From the NCBI GenBank assembly GCA_003259005.1, contig QLII01000004.1:1-64000 (forward strand): DNA of 64,000 nucleotides, read 5' to 3'. The position numbers and the translations under genes were made by a program. Below are positions 46,320-56,841 of the stretch, piece by piece. The notes under the pieces are model-generated. The model did no database searches. It was not told where the DNA came from and was given only the letters and a program-made list of their open reading frames with translations. This stretch comes from Spirosoma telluris (GTDB taxonomy: Bacteria; Bacteroidota; Bacteroidia; Cytophagales; Spirosomataceae). Numbering within the stretch: position 1 is the first letter of the stretch; each line of letters opens with the position of its first letter.

Positions 46320-49300
46320 TTATTTATTGGAATTGTGAATTATACTTAATACAAGTTCAATGTCCTCACATACTGCCTCTTTCTCTAGAGGCAAAAACTT
46401 AAACCCAGTTTTTATTAAACTTTTTAGCTGCTCAATGTAGTTTAATGGAACTCCTTTTAAAGTTCCAAGGAGAAAATCTCTTGAAATTTGACGCTTATAG
46501 TCGAACTTTAAATTATCAGCATAAAGATTTTTTAAGAAAATGCTAATTGTAATAATATTTCTAGTATTTGGATTGTATCTAGCTTCGACACTAAATTGGC
46601 TTTTTCTAAAATCATTAGTGTTGCTAATCAATAACTTATTATTAGAAAAACATTGATAGACCTGATCGCCGGTTAAAGTTAATCCCCTAAAATTTAATCG
46701 TACTAATTTAAGCCATAAGCTAGATTGGAATATTTCATTTTTTGTCGTGCGCAGAAAATATTCTGAAGTAATCGATACTATATGCTGATCAAAACTTGAT
46801 TTATACCATATCATATCATCTGAAATGAGTACACGGTTTGGGCGGTTTGCTAATAGCATAGTATCTAAAAAGCTAGATTTTAACTTTTCTTTATCCGAGA
46901 ATAGGGGCTGCTCCTCTGCTTTCTGGTTACGTTCCCACTCTAATCGTTCTGGAGCATAATCTGGACGACAGTTCGTTTTAATCCAATCTAATAATTGCTG
47001 TACCTCCTCCGCTCGACGGTTCTGCCAACCCTCTGCATGGTAAATCGGAATAACATGATCTACCTGAGGCAGGAAAGCTAATTGGCTTGCCTTTTCAAAT
47101 TGAGCTTTTTCTAATTCTGACCGTAAATAGTCTATAATGTACTGGGAAACTATAAATGGTTTATTCAAATATGTCAGCGTTTGACCTTTTCCTAATTGAA
47201 ACATAATCAGTAAGGACGAGAAATCAAGAATAAATTCAAGTTCCTCCGACTGTTCAAACTTAGGGAGTGATACAATTGGAGCTATGGGAAAACCATCTCC
47301 ATGGTCTGAGGTGATAAATGACCAAGCCGAAATCGGGTTTCCCCAAACGCCCGAAGTGTAACCTCTAAGAAACCAATTTCACCTTTTGAAAATTTATGGC
47401 GAGCATCATTAGAAAGTAGTTTTAATTCTGTTCCCGAGGTACCATATCTCTCCTGTAAAAATTCAAAAAATTTCTCTGGGGCTGAAAAGTCTATTTCGAA
47501 AGACTCAATACCAGTCCCATTCATCGGATTGTGTTTAGCTTCCTCAGCAATTAACATTGCTTGGCCAGAATATTTATTGAAGAGTTGATCAACTTTATAG
47601 GTTTCTTCAAGGTCACCCCGTTTATAGGTAAACGTATCCCCAACTCCTTTTCCTAGAATATTTTTAGCGACTAAATCACTGGAAATTCGATCTGGAGTCA
47701 GCTCAATAAGTGGACGTTTGTCTTGGCTGGCCAAACGAACCACCATATTTGGCTCTGCGATATCTGGAGTAGGTATACTTTGTAAATTATCAGCTAGTGC
47801 AATTCTAGAAAAATAAATATTTTTTAGTTGCACATTATTCCAATTCGCTTTTAACTCCCGATAACTGGCTTCTAATCCTAGTTCATGTTGACCATGTAAT
47901 AGGTAGATATGAGCCAGGTTAAACCTTATTTCGGTGGGCAACCTTAATGATAATAACCTATCATCTAGGAGAGGAAGCAATTCGTCGTGTCGACCGAGTT
48001 GATGAAGTGCATTTATCCTATCGATCCAGAAAAGAGGTCGATCCGAAAAATGGTGCATGCCGAAAACGGATACCTCTAGCAAACCTTCATATCGATTCAT
48101 ACTTCGGAATAATGCCGCTTCGCGTAGTAATAAATCAAGGTCTGGCGTAAAATGTGTCCGCCAGTAGGCCATCTGCGTCAAAAACTCATCTATCTCTTTT
48201 CGTTCTTCAAATAGGGTAAAAAGGTAGAAACGTAAAGCGTCGGACTCTTCACCAGGCTTCACTAGCTTTTTAAAAAGCTCTTTTGCTTGTTGGTATTCCT
48301 GATTATCAAGATATATAACCGCCAAGGCCTGCTGTAACTGTAAGGGTAATGCAGACCAGTGTGGTAGTACTTGATCCGCATTCGTTTTTACATTAGCCCG
48401 TTTTTCCGGGTTAGCACTTTCTATAAAAGCCTTTAGCAAAGGCTCAAGGTATGCAGCTTCAAAATGTTTTGCCTCCAGCGCCATTTCTCAATATCCTCAG
48501 TTTTTTGACCTTCTCTGATTAATGTTTGAATAACAGTAAGAATATTACAGGCATCAAAATCGTCAATTTCTATTGTTTGGAGCAGAAATTGACGATAAGC
48601 TTCAATTGCATCTGGCTTTCTTTTCAATATTGAAAAAGCGAGACCTCGAAATAAGAACACCATTGGTGTAAGTGCTTCGGGCAGAGCATCGATTGCCTCA
48701 AGCATTCGCTCTCCTTGACCTTGGCTATAAAGGATCGAAAGCAAGTCTAGTATTCGTTGTGGAATTACTTTCGAGATCGGATCTAGGTCTCCCCAGAGCA
48801 ATTTTGAGACTGAATTTTGGGGGCTTCCAACAAATAATTGAAAAAGTTCACCTGTCAATCGTTGGTCAACCTCCGCGTCATCAGTTAGAAAATATTGGCA
48901 GTAAAGGAGATCAAATCTTGCTACTTGAAACATTGCATGATCTGCGAACTCTGTCCCCTTAACAAATTTGTCAATTTGTAAAAAGATATCGCGGGCATAT
49001 GTCAAATCTGGATCGCCAATTAGTTCATGTGGTTTTTGTAAATCCAACCTTCTGCCTGACCGTTCAAAAAAGTAATGCATTACATATTGGGCAACATATG
49101 TCCAATAGAAGAGTACTGTGCGATCCAGTTTTGTTACTGGAGGCCTAGTCTCAAGTTCATAGACAAACAATGTCTCAAAATCACTTAACTTAAGTCGGGA
49201 GTTTGCTTGGGCAATTCTATGAAGTTCTCCCACCTTAAACATCGGATTCTTTTGCACTTCTGTTGGTACGGCTACACCAGGCTCAAGCAAGAGCAGAATA

Positions 49301-49763
49301 TTCCATGCTTTTGGATTGAATTCGTCCTGTTCAAGAATTTCATCAACTAGTCGGGAAGCTTCCGCATCATCTTTTTTCTGGTGATACGCCATGGCTGCTC
49401 TTTCTTTATACCGAATTGTATCAGATTTTAGCTTATATGCTTTAATGAATAGTTCACCAGCCTCTTCAACTGGTCTAAAATCCCCCTTAGCCAAAGCCTC
49501 AAGGTAATACGATTGAGCCAGTAATACATTTAGGTGAGGCTGGGGAATGCTTTCTTTTTCTGCGTTTGACCTAACCATGATGGCTTCCTGCAAGCAGTTT
49601 CGAGGGTGGAGGGTTAACCACTGATTTTCAGCTTGCTCCAGGAGTATCCGGCTTTGGTTAATAAATGACGTTTGACTATCAACTATCGCGACTGGATCAT
49701 TTTGGGTTGAATATTAGCAAGCTCAATTGTTTGGTACCCTTTCAGCTCTAGCAAGCGGTTAAC
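46320..49763 (-). CDS. TPR - GreA-C-like - PIN protein, C-terminal part of an IS3-split gene (frameshifts)
   Basis: From the IS3 junction this part reads NRLLELKGYQTIELANIQPK and continues for about 1150 residues once single bases are restored near 49690, 48480 and 47285. The first 800 residues are TPR-like helices (LLAQSYYLEALAKGDFRPVE, LAVIYLDNQEYQQAKELFKK, FNLAHIYLLHGQHELGLEAS). A small beta domain follows, with ILGKGVGDTFTYKRGDLEET, like the C-terminal domain of GreA/GreB. The end is a PIN-like nuclease domain: FILDFSSLLIMFQ (first Asp) and NRVLISDDMIWYKSS (distal Asp pair). It matches the TPR-GreAB-C-PIN class of predicted conflict proteins. Its N-terminus is the protease domain across the IS. 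Confidence 0.75.
49761..49763. repeat. Target-site duplication AAC (left of IS3 copy 1)
   Basis: AAC occurs directly at both ends of the element (also 51025-51027), the 3-bp duplication usual for IS3. Confidence 0.7.
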
Positions 49764-49777
49764 TGAGGTGGGTCGGT

Positions 49778-50545
49778 TTAGCCGGACACTTGTGATTGAG
49801 AGTTATGAGTGAAATTAGCTCGGTAATACTGTTTTTCAAAGTTGATCGGTGATAGGTACCCTAAAGAGGAGTGTATGCGCCGAATGTTGTAGTAGCCTTC
49901 GATGTAATTAAATAGCTCATCGTGAGCATCTTGTAGGTTTTCAAAGCACCCTTCTTCCAGAAGTTCTACCTTTAATCGGCTCCATAAAGACTCAGCGTGA
50001 GCGTTTTGGTACGGGTTTTCTTTCTCGGCCATACTTTGCCGACACTTCCATTTATCAAGTCGTGCCCGAAACGTTTTACCAAAATACTGACCGCCTTGAT
50101 CTGAATGAGCAATCAAACCTGGCTGCGGTCGGCGCAACATTATTGCCTGATCAAAAGCTCTGATAATCAGACTCTCTTCCATGTTTAAGTCGACACACCA
50201 GCCGACGATCCGGCGCGAGAACAAGTCTAGCCAACTGGCTAAGTAAGCCCAACTACCTCCTACTAATGGCAAGTAGGTGATGTCGCTTACCCAAGCCTGA
50301 TCGGGCCGGACTGGTTGGCCCATTTCGAGCAATAGATTAGGACAAGCCCGTAGTCCGTGGCTTGAGTCGGTGGTACGCGGCACAAAACTGCGGGGCTGAA
50401 TAGCCCGCCAGTTTTGCATCTGCATGAGTCGTCTAACTTGGTGTCGACCCACTTCAATACCTTGCTCTTGGAGCGCCTTCTGAACTCGTCGACTACCATA
50501 GCGTCGGCGGTTTTCCCAGAAGACTTCTTGGACATTACTCGACAT
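49778..50545 (-). CDS. IS3-family transposase OrfB (copy 1)
   Basis: Integrase-core transposase. The annotated ATG gives 255 residues, but the frame is open upstream to a slippery run of seven A in orfA, so the functional product is probably an OrfAB fusion made by -1 frameshifting. DDE residues: Asp in WVSDITYLPL, Asp in AHSDQGGQY and Glu in NAHAESLWSRLKVELL. The HTH_21-like region precedes (ENRRRYGSRRVQKALQEQGI). Same protein as copy 2. Confidence 0.9.
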   Translation of the reverse strand: MSSNVQEVFWENRRRYGSRRVQKALQEQGIEVGRHQVRRLMQMQNWRAIQPRSFVPRTTDSSHGLRACPNLLLEMGQPVRPDQAWVSDITYLPLVGGSWAYLASWLDLFSRRIVGWCVDLNMEESLIIRAFDQAIMLRRPQPGLIAHSDQGGQYFGKTFRARLDKWKCRQSMAEKENPYQNAHAESLWSRLKVELLEEGCFENLQDAHDELFNYIEGYYNIRRIHSSLGYLSPINFEKQYYRANFTHNSQSQVSG

Positions 50546-50685
50546 TTGCTGTTGGGCTATAGATGGTTGAAAGGTTATGCCTGCTCGATACTGGTAGTAG
50601 CTACTCTTGCTGACTTCCAGTGTATTACAAAGTAACCTGACTGCAAAGTGGGGCTCTTCCTGTTTGATAAACTGGTAAATTAATC

Positions 50686-50973
50686 TCAGGTCATGCGGCT
50701 GAAAATGGCGACAGCTTTTTTTAAAATATCGCGTTCTAGCTCCGTTTGGCGGAGTTGCCGACGGAGCGATTCAACCTCTTCTTCCAAAGTAGATGTTGAT
50801 TTTTCTCCCCCTTTGTTCTTTTTTTCGGCCGCCCGCCAGGCATGGATGATGCTATCACTAATCCCCATTTTTTTGGCTACAGCGAGAATGGACTCCCCGT
50901 TGGCAACTAGGCGTAGCACGTCAGCTTTGAATTCGGGAGTGTACTTTCGGTTTGGAATTGATTTTTTGGCCAT
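50686..50973 (-). CDS. IS3-family transposase OrfA (copy 1)
   Basis: A 95-residue HTH protein, MAKKSIPNRKYTPEFKADVL, with recognition region ILAVAKKMGISDSIIHAWRA and a leucine-zipper (LEEEVESLRRQLRQTELERD) for dimerisation. Typical IS3 OrfA. The end contains the A7 slippery run. Confidence 0.9.
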   Translation of the reverse strand: MAKKSIPNRKYTPEFKADVLRLVANGESILAVAKKMGISDSIIHAWRAAEKKNKGGEKSTSTLEEEVESLRRQLRQTELERDILKKAVAIFSRMT

Positions 50974-51021
50974 TTGACACGAAGTTAAAATAAGTTTCGT
51001 GTCCGGATTTATAGGACCACC

Positions 51022-51633
51022 TCAAACTTCTGACAGGTGATAAGCTGTAAATAGTTTAAATCTTGCTTCATAATTGGTGATAATACCCACCAAAATCATT
51101 TCACCTTCCCTTTCCCAATATAAGCCACTCCCTGAAGTCCCTTTAACATTGGCAAGAGCCGTTGACGAATTGTCCTCAAAGGACTGATCTGTTCTGATTT
51201 TTGATTTGTTATTAAAGGAACGGGAAAGTTTAGCCATGACAGGCAGTGGTTCTTCTCCTTTATAAGCGGCTGGAAACCCATCAAAATGAATGTCTATTTT
51301 GCCGGGTACTGTTTCATTGACACTAACTGTAGCTAAATCAGGTAAGACCTGATTAGACAGAATCCATAAAGCAATATCTGTTTCATCGGTCTCTGGGAAC
51401 TTTATAACATTGGAGATATTAACCTGAATCTTATCAATAAACTTTTGATCATGGTAATTAAATGATGCAACATCAATTATCTCATCTTCAGAAACCTCAT
51501 CTAGAACATGCCTAGCTGTCAGGAGGTAAACTATTCCCTGCTCTTTGATATTGAGTAAAAACCCACTCCCTATCAGTTCGCCATCAATGGACAGCCGAAC
51601 ACTTAATTCATGCAGCTTATCAGAAAGAATCAT
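51022..51633 (-). CDS. Trypsin-like protease domain, N-terminal part of an IS3-split gene
   Basis: The first 203 residues of the split giant gene. Trypsin-fold triad: His42 in LLTARHVLDE, Asp86 in ETDETDIALW, and Ser167 in VKGTSGSGLYW. The last codons read TAYHLSEV and then a TGA supplied by the IS end. Rejoined across the IS, the sequence is TAYHLSEVNRLLELKGY, in frame. Its start overlaps the metallo-beta-lactamase gene by 14 bases, so the two are translationally coupled. The protease is probably a sensor or processing domain that activates the C-terminal PIN nuclease; this is inference from domain order. Confidence 0.8.
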   Translation of the reverse strand: MILSDKLHELSVRLSIDGELIGSGFLLNIKEQGIVYLLTARHVLDEVSEDEIIDVASFNYHDQKFIDKIQVNISNVIKFPETDETDIALWILSNQVLPDLATVSVNETVPGKIDIHFDGFPAAYKGEEPLPVMAKLSRSFNNKSKIRTDQSFEDNSSTALANVKGTSGSGLYWEREGEMILVGIITNYEARFKLFTAYHLSEV

Positions 51634-52684
51634 TTTCAGGAAAGGTTACTTTAATACCTTGGGAAGGGTTGCAGGGGAAATGACATTTTATTAAGTACTT
51701 CTTCAATTCATCATCCGAGAAAAGAGTCCGAAACCCCGGATCATCGTACGTGAAATAGAAATGAATAGGATTTACCACATCTCTTTTTCGTACCGTATAG
51801 ATGATACGTGCCAAAGTCTCTTTATGAGGGAAATGATCAGTGTTCTCATAATGAGTACTTATGAGATATTTATGGCAATCAATTAGATCCAATAGTCGAT
51901 TATTTGTGTTTTTTCTCGAACCATGATGCGATACTTTTACTAAGTCTGCTTTCAGCAGATTAGCTTCAGAAAATCCTTTTTTCTCTAGAGTGTCAGCAAC
52001 AACATCGGGAAATGAATCGCTCAGTAGCAGTATTTTATAGGTGTCAACTTCAAGCAGAAAGGCAATACTACTTCTATTCGTCGGTGATTTATCAGGGTGG
52101 AAACCGAATGTGCATAGTTCTTCGAGTGTTTTTTTATGATCTGAACGCTTTCGAGAACTACTTGTATCTTTAGGAGGTAAATTCCTTTCGTACTCTTTCC
52201 ATTCATCGATAAATGTATCGAACTGAGCTTTATCAGGGGAAAGTATTGTGAGTTTGCCATTCCCTATCATATACTCTTGTGAGGCCATCACTGGTTCACG
52301 GTTTAGTTTTCCTGTTGGCATTAACAGATCGCGGGCATCAATACCCTGCCTCATTCCAATTTTACCACTTTCATCCGCATCTATCAACGGATTGGGTGAA
52401 TAATTCAGCCAGTACTGGTGAGCAATTGTATGGGTAAAGTCTTTAAGTAAGGGGAAAACTCCTCGTATGTGATCATCATCAACATGGGTCAGCACAAGTA
52501 AATCGAGTGACGCACCCTGCTCCACAACCGAAGTAAGATAAGGCTTTAGTGTACTATGATAGGTTTTGGCGTAACCTGTATCTACAACAATTCGCCTTTT
52601 TTCCAATGAATTATTTACTCCATATTCTAGAATTAATGAATCACCACAGAGTACGGGCAAAGCAGTTAAAGATAGATCTGTCAT
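51620..52684 (-). CDS. Metallo-beta-lactamase-fold hydrolase, ComEC-like
   Basis: A 354-residue MBL-fold protein. Metal site H-x-D-x-D-H at residues 67-72 (LTHVDDDHIRG), later Asp in LLLSDSFPDV and the His pair in VKVSHHGSRKN. The K-V-S-H-H-G-S motif places it in the ComEC/Rec2-like MBL group, which includes stand-alone members linked to predicted conflict systems. No signal peptide or membrane helix, so it acts in the cytoplasm, perhaps on a nucleotide or nucleic acid. First gene of the operon with the trypsin-TPR-PIN gene, which it overlaps by 14 bases. Confidence 0.85.
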   Translation of the reverse strand: MTDLSLTALPVLCGDSLILEYGVNNSLEKRRIVVDTGYAKTYHSTLKPYLTSVVEQGASLDLLVLTHVDDDHIRGVFPLLKDFTHTIAHQYWLNYSPNPLIDADESGKIGMRQGIDARDLLMPTGKLNREPVMASQEYMIGNGKLTILSPDKAQFDTFIDEWKEYERNLPPKDTSSSRKRSDHKKTLEELCTFGFHPDKSPTNRSSIAFLLEVDTYKILLLSDSFPDVVADTLEKKGFSEANLLKADLVKVSHHGSRKNTNNRLLDLIDCHKYLISTHYENTDHFPHKETLARIIYTVRKRDVVNPIHFYFTYDDPGFRTLFSDDELKKYLIKCHFPCNPSQGIKVTFPENDSF

Positions 52685-53073
52685 TTTAACTATTAACTTT
52701 TTTATTCCTTCCTAACATTCAGACTATTATAGGCTAAAGAGATAGTTTTAGTACGCAAGCCTAGGGTATTGCGGTATTATGGCAACAAAAAGGCCATTTC
52801 GAATTACTTTCTACATATAACGGATTTAAGAGTAAATTTGAAAACAGGGAAATTAGGGGCATTTACTCTTTAGTATAAAACCTTTCAATATGTATCCATT
52901 TTTATATTTTAGTTTCTTTTGGCCGCTGTATGGCTCATACCCCAGCCTGTCTCAAAAACATCTTTACACTTATTAAGAATTATCAAGTCAATACATGTCA
53001 ATTATATGTGTATCTAAAATGTGAAAAATGATTACAATGAACTTTATAGAGAATCGGGATAAATCTGCAATTA
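52685..53073. promoter_or_regulatory. Divergent promoter region of two defence operons
   Basis: About 390 AT-rich bases between the minus-strand MBL operon and the plus-strand methyltransferase. Must contain both promoters. I see no clear operator or hairpin; short TA/TTTG-type elements occur but are too common to assign. Confidence 0.35.
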
Positions 53074-55017
53074 ATGACTAAAGAGTTCTTTAAAACACTT
53101 AATAATACGCTTTCCTCTGATCCCAACAAGGTGAATCGCATAATCGTCTCTACCTTTTTGAGTTTAAATAAGCTAAATCCAAAAAATAGTTCACTAATCA
53201 ATAAGCTGATTATTCGAGAGGGGGAGGAAGACTGGGAAGAGTACTGTCGCTTTAAAAAGTATTTTCATTCCTATCAACAAGAGTTTTCATTCGAAGACCT
53301 GATCGAAATATTTGAACGAATTGTCTCTCCAGCCGACAAAAAAGTAAATGGGGCAATCTATACGCCTGACCTTATAAAGTCATATATTATTGAACAAGTA
53401 ACTACAAATTCAACCATTGATTTAGCTCAAGCTTTAGTTTGTGATGTGGCTTGTGGCTGTGGGGGATTTCTTTATAGTTACGCTCGTTTTCTTCGAGAGT
53501 CTTATGCTTTATCTTACGAATATATTTATCGAGAGCTCATTTATGGAGTGGATATAGCGTCCTACAGCATTGAACGAAGCGCTATCACACTGTCACTTCT
53601 GGCTATTGGTGAAGGAGAAGATAGTGATTTTCAATTTAACTTGAAAGAAGGTAATTCCTTGAATTTTGATTGGAGAGCTGAATTCGAGCGGGTTGGCCAG
53701 CAGGATGGCTTTGATCTCGTTATTGGAAATCCACCATATGTTTGTGCTAAAAATATTCTAGCAGAAACGCGAGCATTGTTAGAACGATGGCCAGTCAGCT
53801 CATCTGGCAATCCAGATCTATATATTCCTTTCTTTCAGATTGGATTAGAAGCTCTTAATGAGAATGGGATTTTAGGCTACATTACGGTAAACAGCTTTAC
53901 AAGAAGCGTAAATGGCCGAAAGCTAAGGGAGTATTTTCATAAAGCATCATTTGCCTTAACGATCGTTGATTTTGGTGGAGAGCAAGTATTCAAAGGCCGC
54001 ACTACTTATACCTGTATCTGTATCATTGGCAAGCAACCCCGGCCATTTGTACAGTATTGCTTGAATAGCAGTACCCGTTTGTCAATGTTGACAGCCAATG
54101 ATTTTGTACACATTCCTTACGATACGCTCACCGATCACTCAGGATGGATTTTAAGCCAAGCTAATATCAAAACGGTTTTACACCGCCTTCGTAGCAGTGG
54201 ATCCACCTTAGAACAAGTAGCAGAGATTCGAGGGGGATTCGCTACATTGAAAAATCAAATTTTCGTATTCACACCTCGCGCCGAAACGCCGACTCACTTT
54301 TTATTAGAGACTAAGACAAAAGCCACCTATTGGATCGAGCGAGGCATTTGTAGAAACGCAATCAAAGCTAATAGTCTGAAAACCGATGCTGATTTCGATA
54401 CCTATCTCGAAAAAATAATTTTTCCCTATCAATACCGGTTGAATGAAACTCCGCTTTTTGTTAATGAGCCAACTATTAATCGCCGAGTGGTTCCTTTAGA
54501 AGAGACTGAGCTGGCTACCCGTTATCCAGATGCATACCACTATCTCTGCGATCATCGAGAAGAATTAGCCTTACGTGATAAAGGAGAAACTCGGAACTAT
54601 CCTGCATGGTATGCTTATGGGCGATCCCAAGGATTGAATGTTCAGGGTCACAAACTCTTGTTTCCTCATATTTCGGATCGGCCATATTTTGTGTATACTC
54701 CAGATACAGAACTACTTTTTTATACAGGATTTTCTATAGTTTCTTGGAACGTACGAACATTAAAAATTCTCCAAAAGGTGTTGTCTAGTGATCTCTTTTG
54801 GTTTTTTGTTAGACACTCAAGCAAACCTTATTCAGGTGACTACTTTGGTCTTGGGAAAAACTATATCAAAGATTTTAGTATTCCTGTCTTCAACAAAAAA
54901 GAAGAAGACTACTTATTAATGTGTACTGACCCTGATGAAATAAACGCTTTTTTAGCAACTAAATACAATGTTTTTCTCCCCATCATTGTGAATCAACTTG
55001 CAGTTGTTACTGAGTAG
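53074..55017 (+). CDS. N6-adenine DNA methyltransferase, type IIG/Eco57I-like
   Basis: A 647-residue class I SAM-dependent methyltransferase. The SAM site is CDVACGCGGFLYSYARFL (motif I), the acidic YGVDIASYSIERSA follows and the catalytic motif IV is NPPY in DLVIGNPPYVCAKN. The region after it (YITVNSFTRSVNGRKLREYF) and the C-terminal target-recognition domain with two halves resemble Eco57I-type adenine methyltransferases. No nuclease motif is visible in the N-terminal 70 residues, so it is methylase-only as read. It may protect host DNA for the GHKL/response-regulator operon that converges on it. Not a BREX PglX by length. Confidence 0.85.
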   Translation: MTKEFFKTLNNTLSSDPNKVNRIIVSTFLSLNKLNPKNSSLINKLIIREGEEDWEEYCRFKKYFHSYQQEFSFEDLIEIFERIVSPADKKVNGAIYTPDLIKSYIIEQVTTNSTIDLAQALVCDVACGCGGFLYSYARFLRESYALSYEYIYRELIYGVDIASYSIERSAITLSLLAIGEGEDSDFQFNLKEGNSLNFDWRAEFERVGQQDGFDLVIGNPPYVCAKNILAETRALLERWPVSSSGNPDLYIPFFQIGLEALNENGILGYITVNSFTRSVNGRKLREYFHKASFALTIVDFGGEQVFKGRTTYTCICIIGKQPRPFVQYCLNSSTRLSMLTANDFVHIPYDTLTDHSGWILSQANIKTVLHRLRSSGSTLEQVAEIRGGFATLKNQIFVFTPRAETPTHFLLETKTKATYWIERGICRNAIKANSLKTDADFDTYLEKIIFPYQYRLNETPLFVNEPTINRRVVPLEETELATRYPDAYHYLCDHREELALRDKGETRNYPAWYAYGRSQGLNVQGHKLLFPHISDRPYFVYTPDTELLFYTGFSIVSWNVRTLKILQKVLSSDLFWFFVRHSSKPYSGDYFGLGKNYIKDFSIPVFNKKEEDYLLMCTDPDEINAFLATKYNVFLPIIVNQLAVVTE

Positions 55018-55059
55018 ATCTGTACGGCGGCCTTTGCTGGAAGCTTATTAATTTTACTT

Positions 55060-55772
55060 CTAAATCAAGTATAAAGGAAATGTATTCTTAATAATAAAAT
55101 CAGAATGTGCATTACTTAAATCAAATGATTTGAAATAGGGTAGCCATAAACGTTCCTGAGCACGCTTAATTATTTGTTGATAATCATAATCATTTAAAAG
55201 TTCATTGACAAAAGGGAATTGCTGATTGTTGAAAAAATTGGATAATATAAAGTGAACAGCCAGAAATATATCCATTGGCGGATGTGGAATCCGAGGCTAG
55301 GCAGAACTGCCATAGCTGGATCAATTAATTCAAGTTTTTTACCACCAAATTGAAAATGATACATGGGGTGTGTATACCTAGGAATACCTGGCTTTAAATG
55401 CCTATCAAGATGCCAACTGCTGCAATATGCTTTTTTTGTAGAAGTTTTGCTTTTATATACATTAATTGTAAGATCTAAAGTATAGGCATGCAGAGGATCA
55501 AAATTTGTATCTAATGGATCTCTTACCATCAACATATTGTCTAGAAAAACCTGACAGTAATTGAGATCATCAGGTATAGTTCCAGCAATTCTAGTGTTTA
55601 TATAAAATGCAACATTCTCAATTTTATATTCGACTATTGATTTAGTGTTTAAAGCAATTAGTAGATCAGATAACTGAGAAAAATCACCCGTTACGGCTTT
55701 ACTAGTAAGCAAATTTGTAAAAATTGATAAATCATTGCAAAAATTTCTAAGATCCCAACTACCCATTTGCAT
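55060..55772 (-). CDS. Unknown protein, third gene of the GHKL/response-regulator operon (one frameshift)
   Basis: Begins MQMGSWDLRNFCNDLSIFTN. Adding one C near 55278 joins LPSLGFHI to PPMDIFLAVHFILSNFFNNQ and gives about 237 residues. It contains CSSWHLDRHLKPGIPRYTHP and the MYHFQFGGKKLELID segment, a soluble mixed fold with several His and Asp that could form a catalytic or metal site (H-L-D-R-H). Its start overlaps the response-regulator stop by 14 bases. I do not recognise the family. By position it is the candidate effector or partner of the signalling pair. Confidence 0.6.
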
Positions 55773-56841
55773 TAATTTTTTTTACAAGTTCACGAATAGC
55801 TTTTTTGTCAATTACACTAATATAGTCTTTTAATTTATCCATACTAGTTAACCCAGTTTCGATTGATATATATTCCTTTTCTTGCCAAGGGAGTAAATCT
55901 CTTTTGTACAGTTCAATCCCATCAAATGGGTCAATAGCAACATTTGAATATTTACAAATCGTCCAAAAATTTGAACTGTTAGAATACTCCGTTTTAATAA
56001 TTGGCACTAGGTCCAAATTAAGTTTAGATTTAATAGTTTCTACTCTTTCTTCTGCATCTAAACGTCTTAGAGGTATTGTTGCTTCCGTAATTCCATACCA
56101 CCACTCATTAATTTTTGCCATCCACCAACGAGGGTAAACATCTGAAAGAATGCCAACATAACGAGTATTTGTTAAACTTAAGAGTAGCTTATCCCAATCG
56201 GGAGAACTTTGACTGACGCCTAAGCGTGCAGCTAAAACATCTTTCCCAATTAAGGGACCAATAGCGCGGATAATTTGCTCGAAGATAAGTCGGCTAAACT
56301 CAAAGGTATGTTGATCAAATTGTTTAGTTTTTGTTATTATGCCCGTATGAACTAAATTTTCTTCATTAGAAGTTATACCTAAGATTTTAAGTATATCATA
56401 TTTAGAATCTTTAATTACCTCGTAGCTATTTATAAACGATATCAATTTACTTTTGAATCGCTCTGGCTTGTCAAGGAATTCTTTTTTTGTTAATGTAAAA
56501 TCAAATAAATCTTGGCTAGTAAAATCATTATAGTAGTCGGTTATAATACCCTCATTAGACATTAATATTATCGGAAATTCATATTTATTATTGGTATCAT
56601 GAGAGTACTTTGTCCTAAGGGTTTGTGCAATTGTAGGAGCGTCAAAGCATGCTTGTTTTTGTCCTGCGGTTAAACGATAATCCAAGATCAATGCATTAAT
56701 ATCTGCTTGTTTTACCTGCTGTAAAACCTCACTAATGTCTGATGACGGATCATAAGTTAGTGTATTAAATCCTAGATTAATTAGATCCTGCTCCCGACTT
56801 TCAGCCGCTTGATCTTCAATATATAGTATCTTAAAATCCAT
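55759..56841 (-). CDS. Response regulator with unknown C-terminal domain
   Basis: The receiver domain spans residues 1-150: acidic pocket LYIEDQ (9-11), phospho-acceptor Asp54 in ALILDYRL, Ser/Thr in IILMSNEG, and Lys in FTLTKKEF. The C-terminal 200 residues (ARLGVSQSSPDWDKLLLSLT, YPRWWMAKINEWWYGITEAT) are not a known DNA-binding domain. No HTH is seen, so the output is probably protein-protein or enzymatic. It overlaps the sensor gene by 11 bases and the next gene by 14, a tightly coupled trio. Loss of a DNA-binding output fits a defence-type two-component system. Confidence 0.75.
   Translation of the reverse strand: MDFKILYIEDQAAESREQDLINLGFNTLTYDPSSDISEVLQQVKQADINALILDYRLTAGQKQACFDAPTIAQTLRTKYSHDTNNKYEFPIILMSNEGIITDYYNDFTSQDLFDFTLTKKEFLDKPERFKSKLISFINSYEVIKDSKYDILKILGITSNEENLVHTGIITKTKQFDQHTFEFSRLIFEQIIRAIGPLIGKDVLAARLGVSQSSPDWDKLLLSLTNTRYVGILSDVYPRWWMAKINEWWYGITEATIPLRRLDAEERVETIKSKLNLDLVPIIKTEYSNSSNFWTICKYSNVAIDPFDGIELYKRDLLPWQEKEYISIETGLTSMDKLKDYISVIDKKAIRELVKKINANG

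Larger units (their letters stand above)
49764..51024 (-). mobile_element. IS3-family insertion sequence, copy 1
   Basis: A 1261-bp element with imperfect terminal inverted repeats that both begin TGAGGTGG and share CCGGACAC about 18 bases in. It encodes orfA and orfB on the minus strand. It has inserted into the protease-TPR-PIN gene; removing it together with one AAC joins the two halves in frame. The second copy at 60684-61944 has the same length and identical encoded proteins but opposite orientation. Confidence 0.9.

Noticed and set aside
51096..51284. Extra small open frame inside the trypsin domain
   Set aside because: Out-of-frame shadow of the protease gene.
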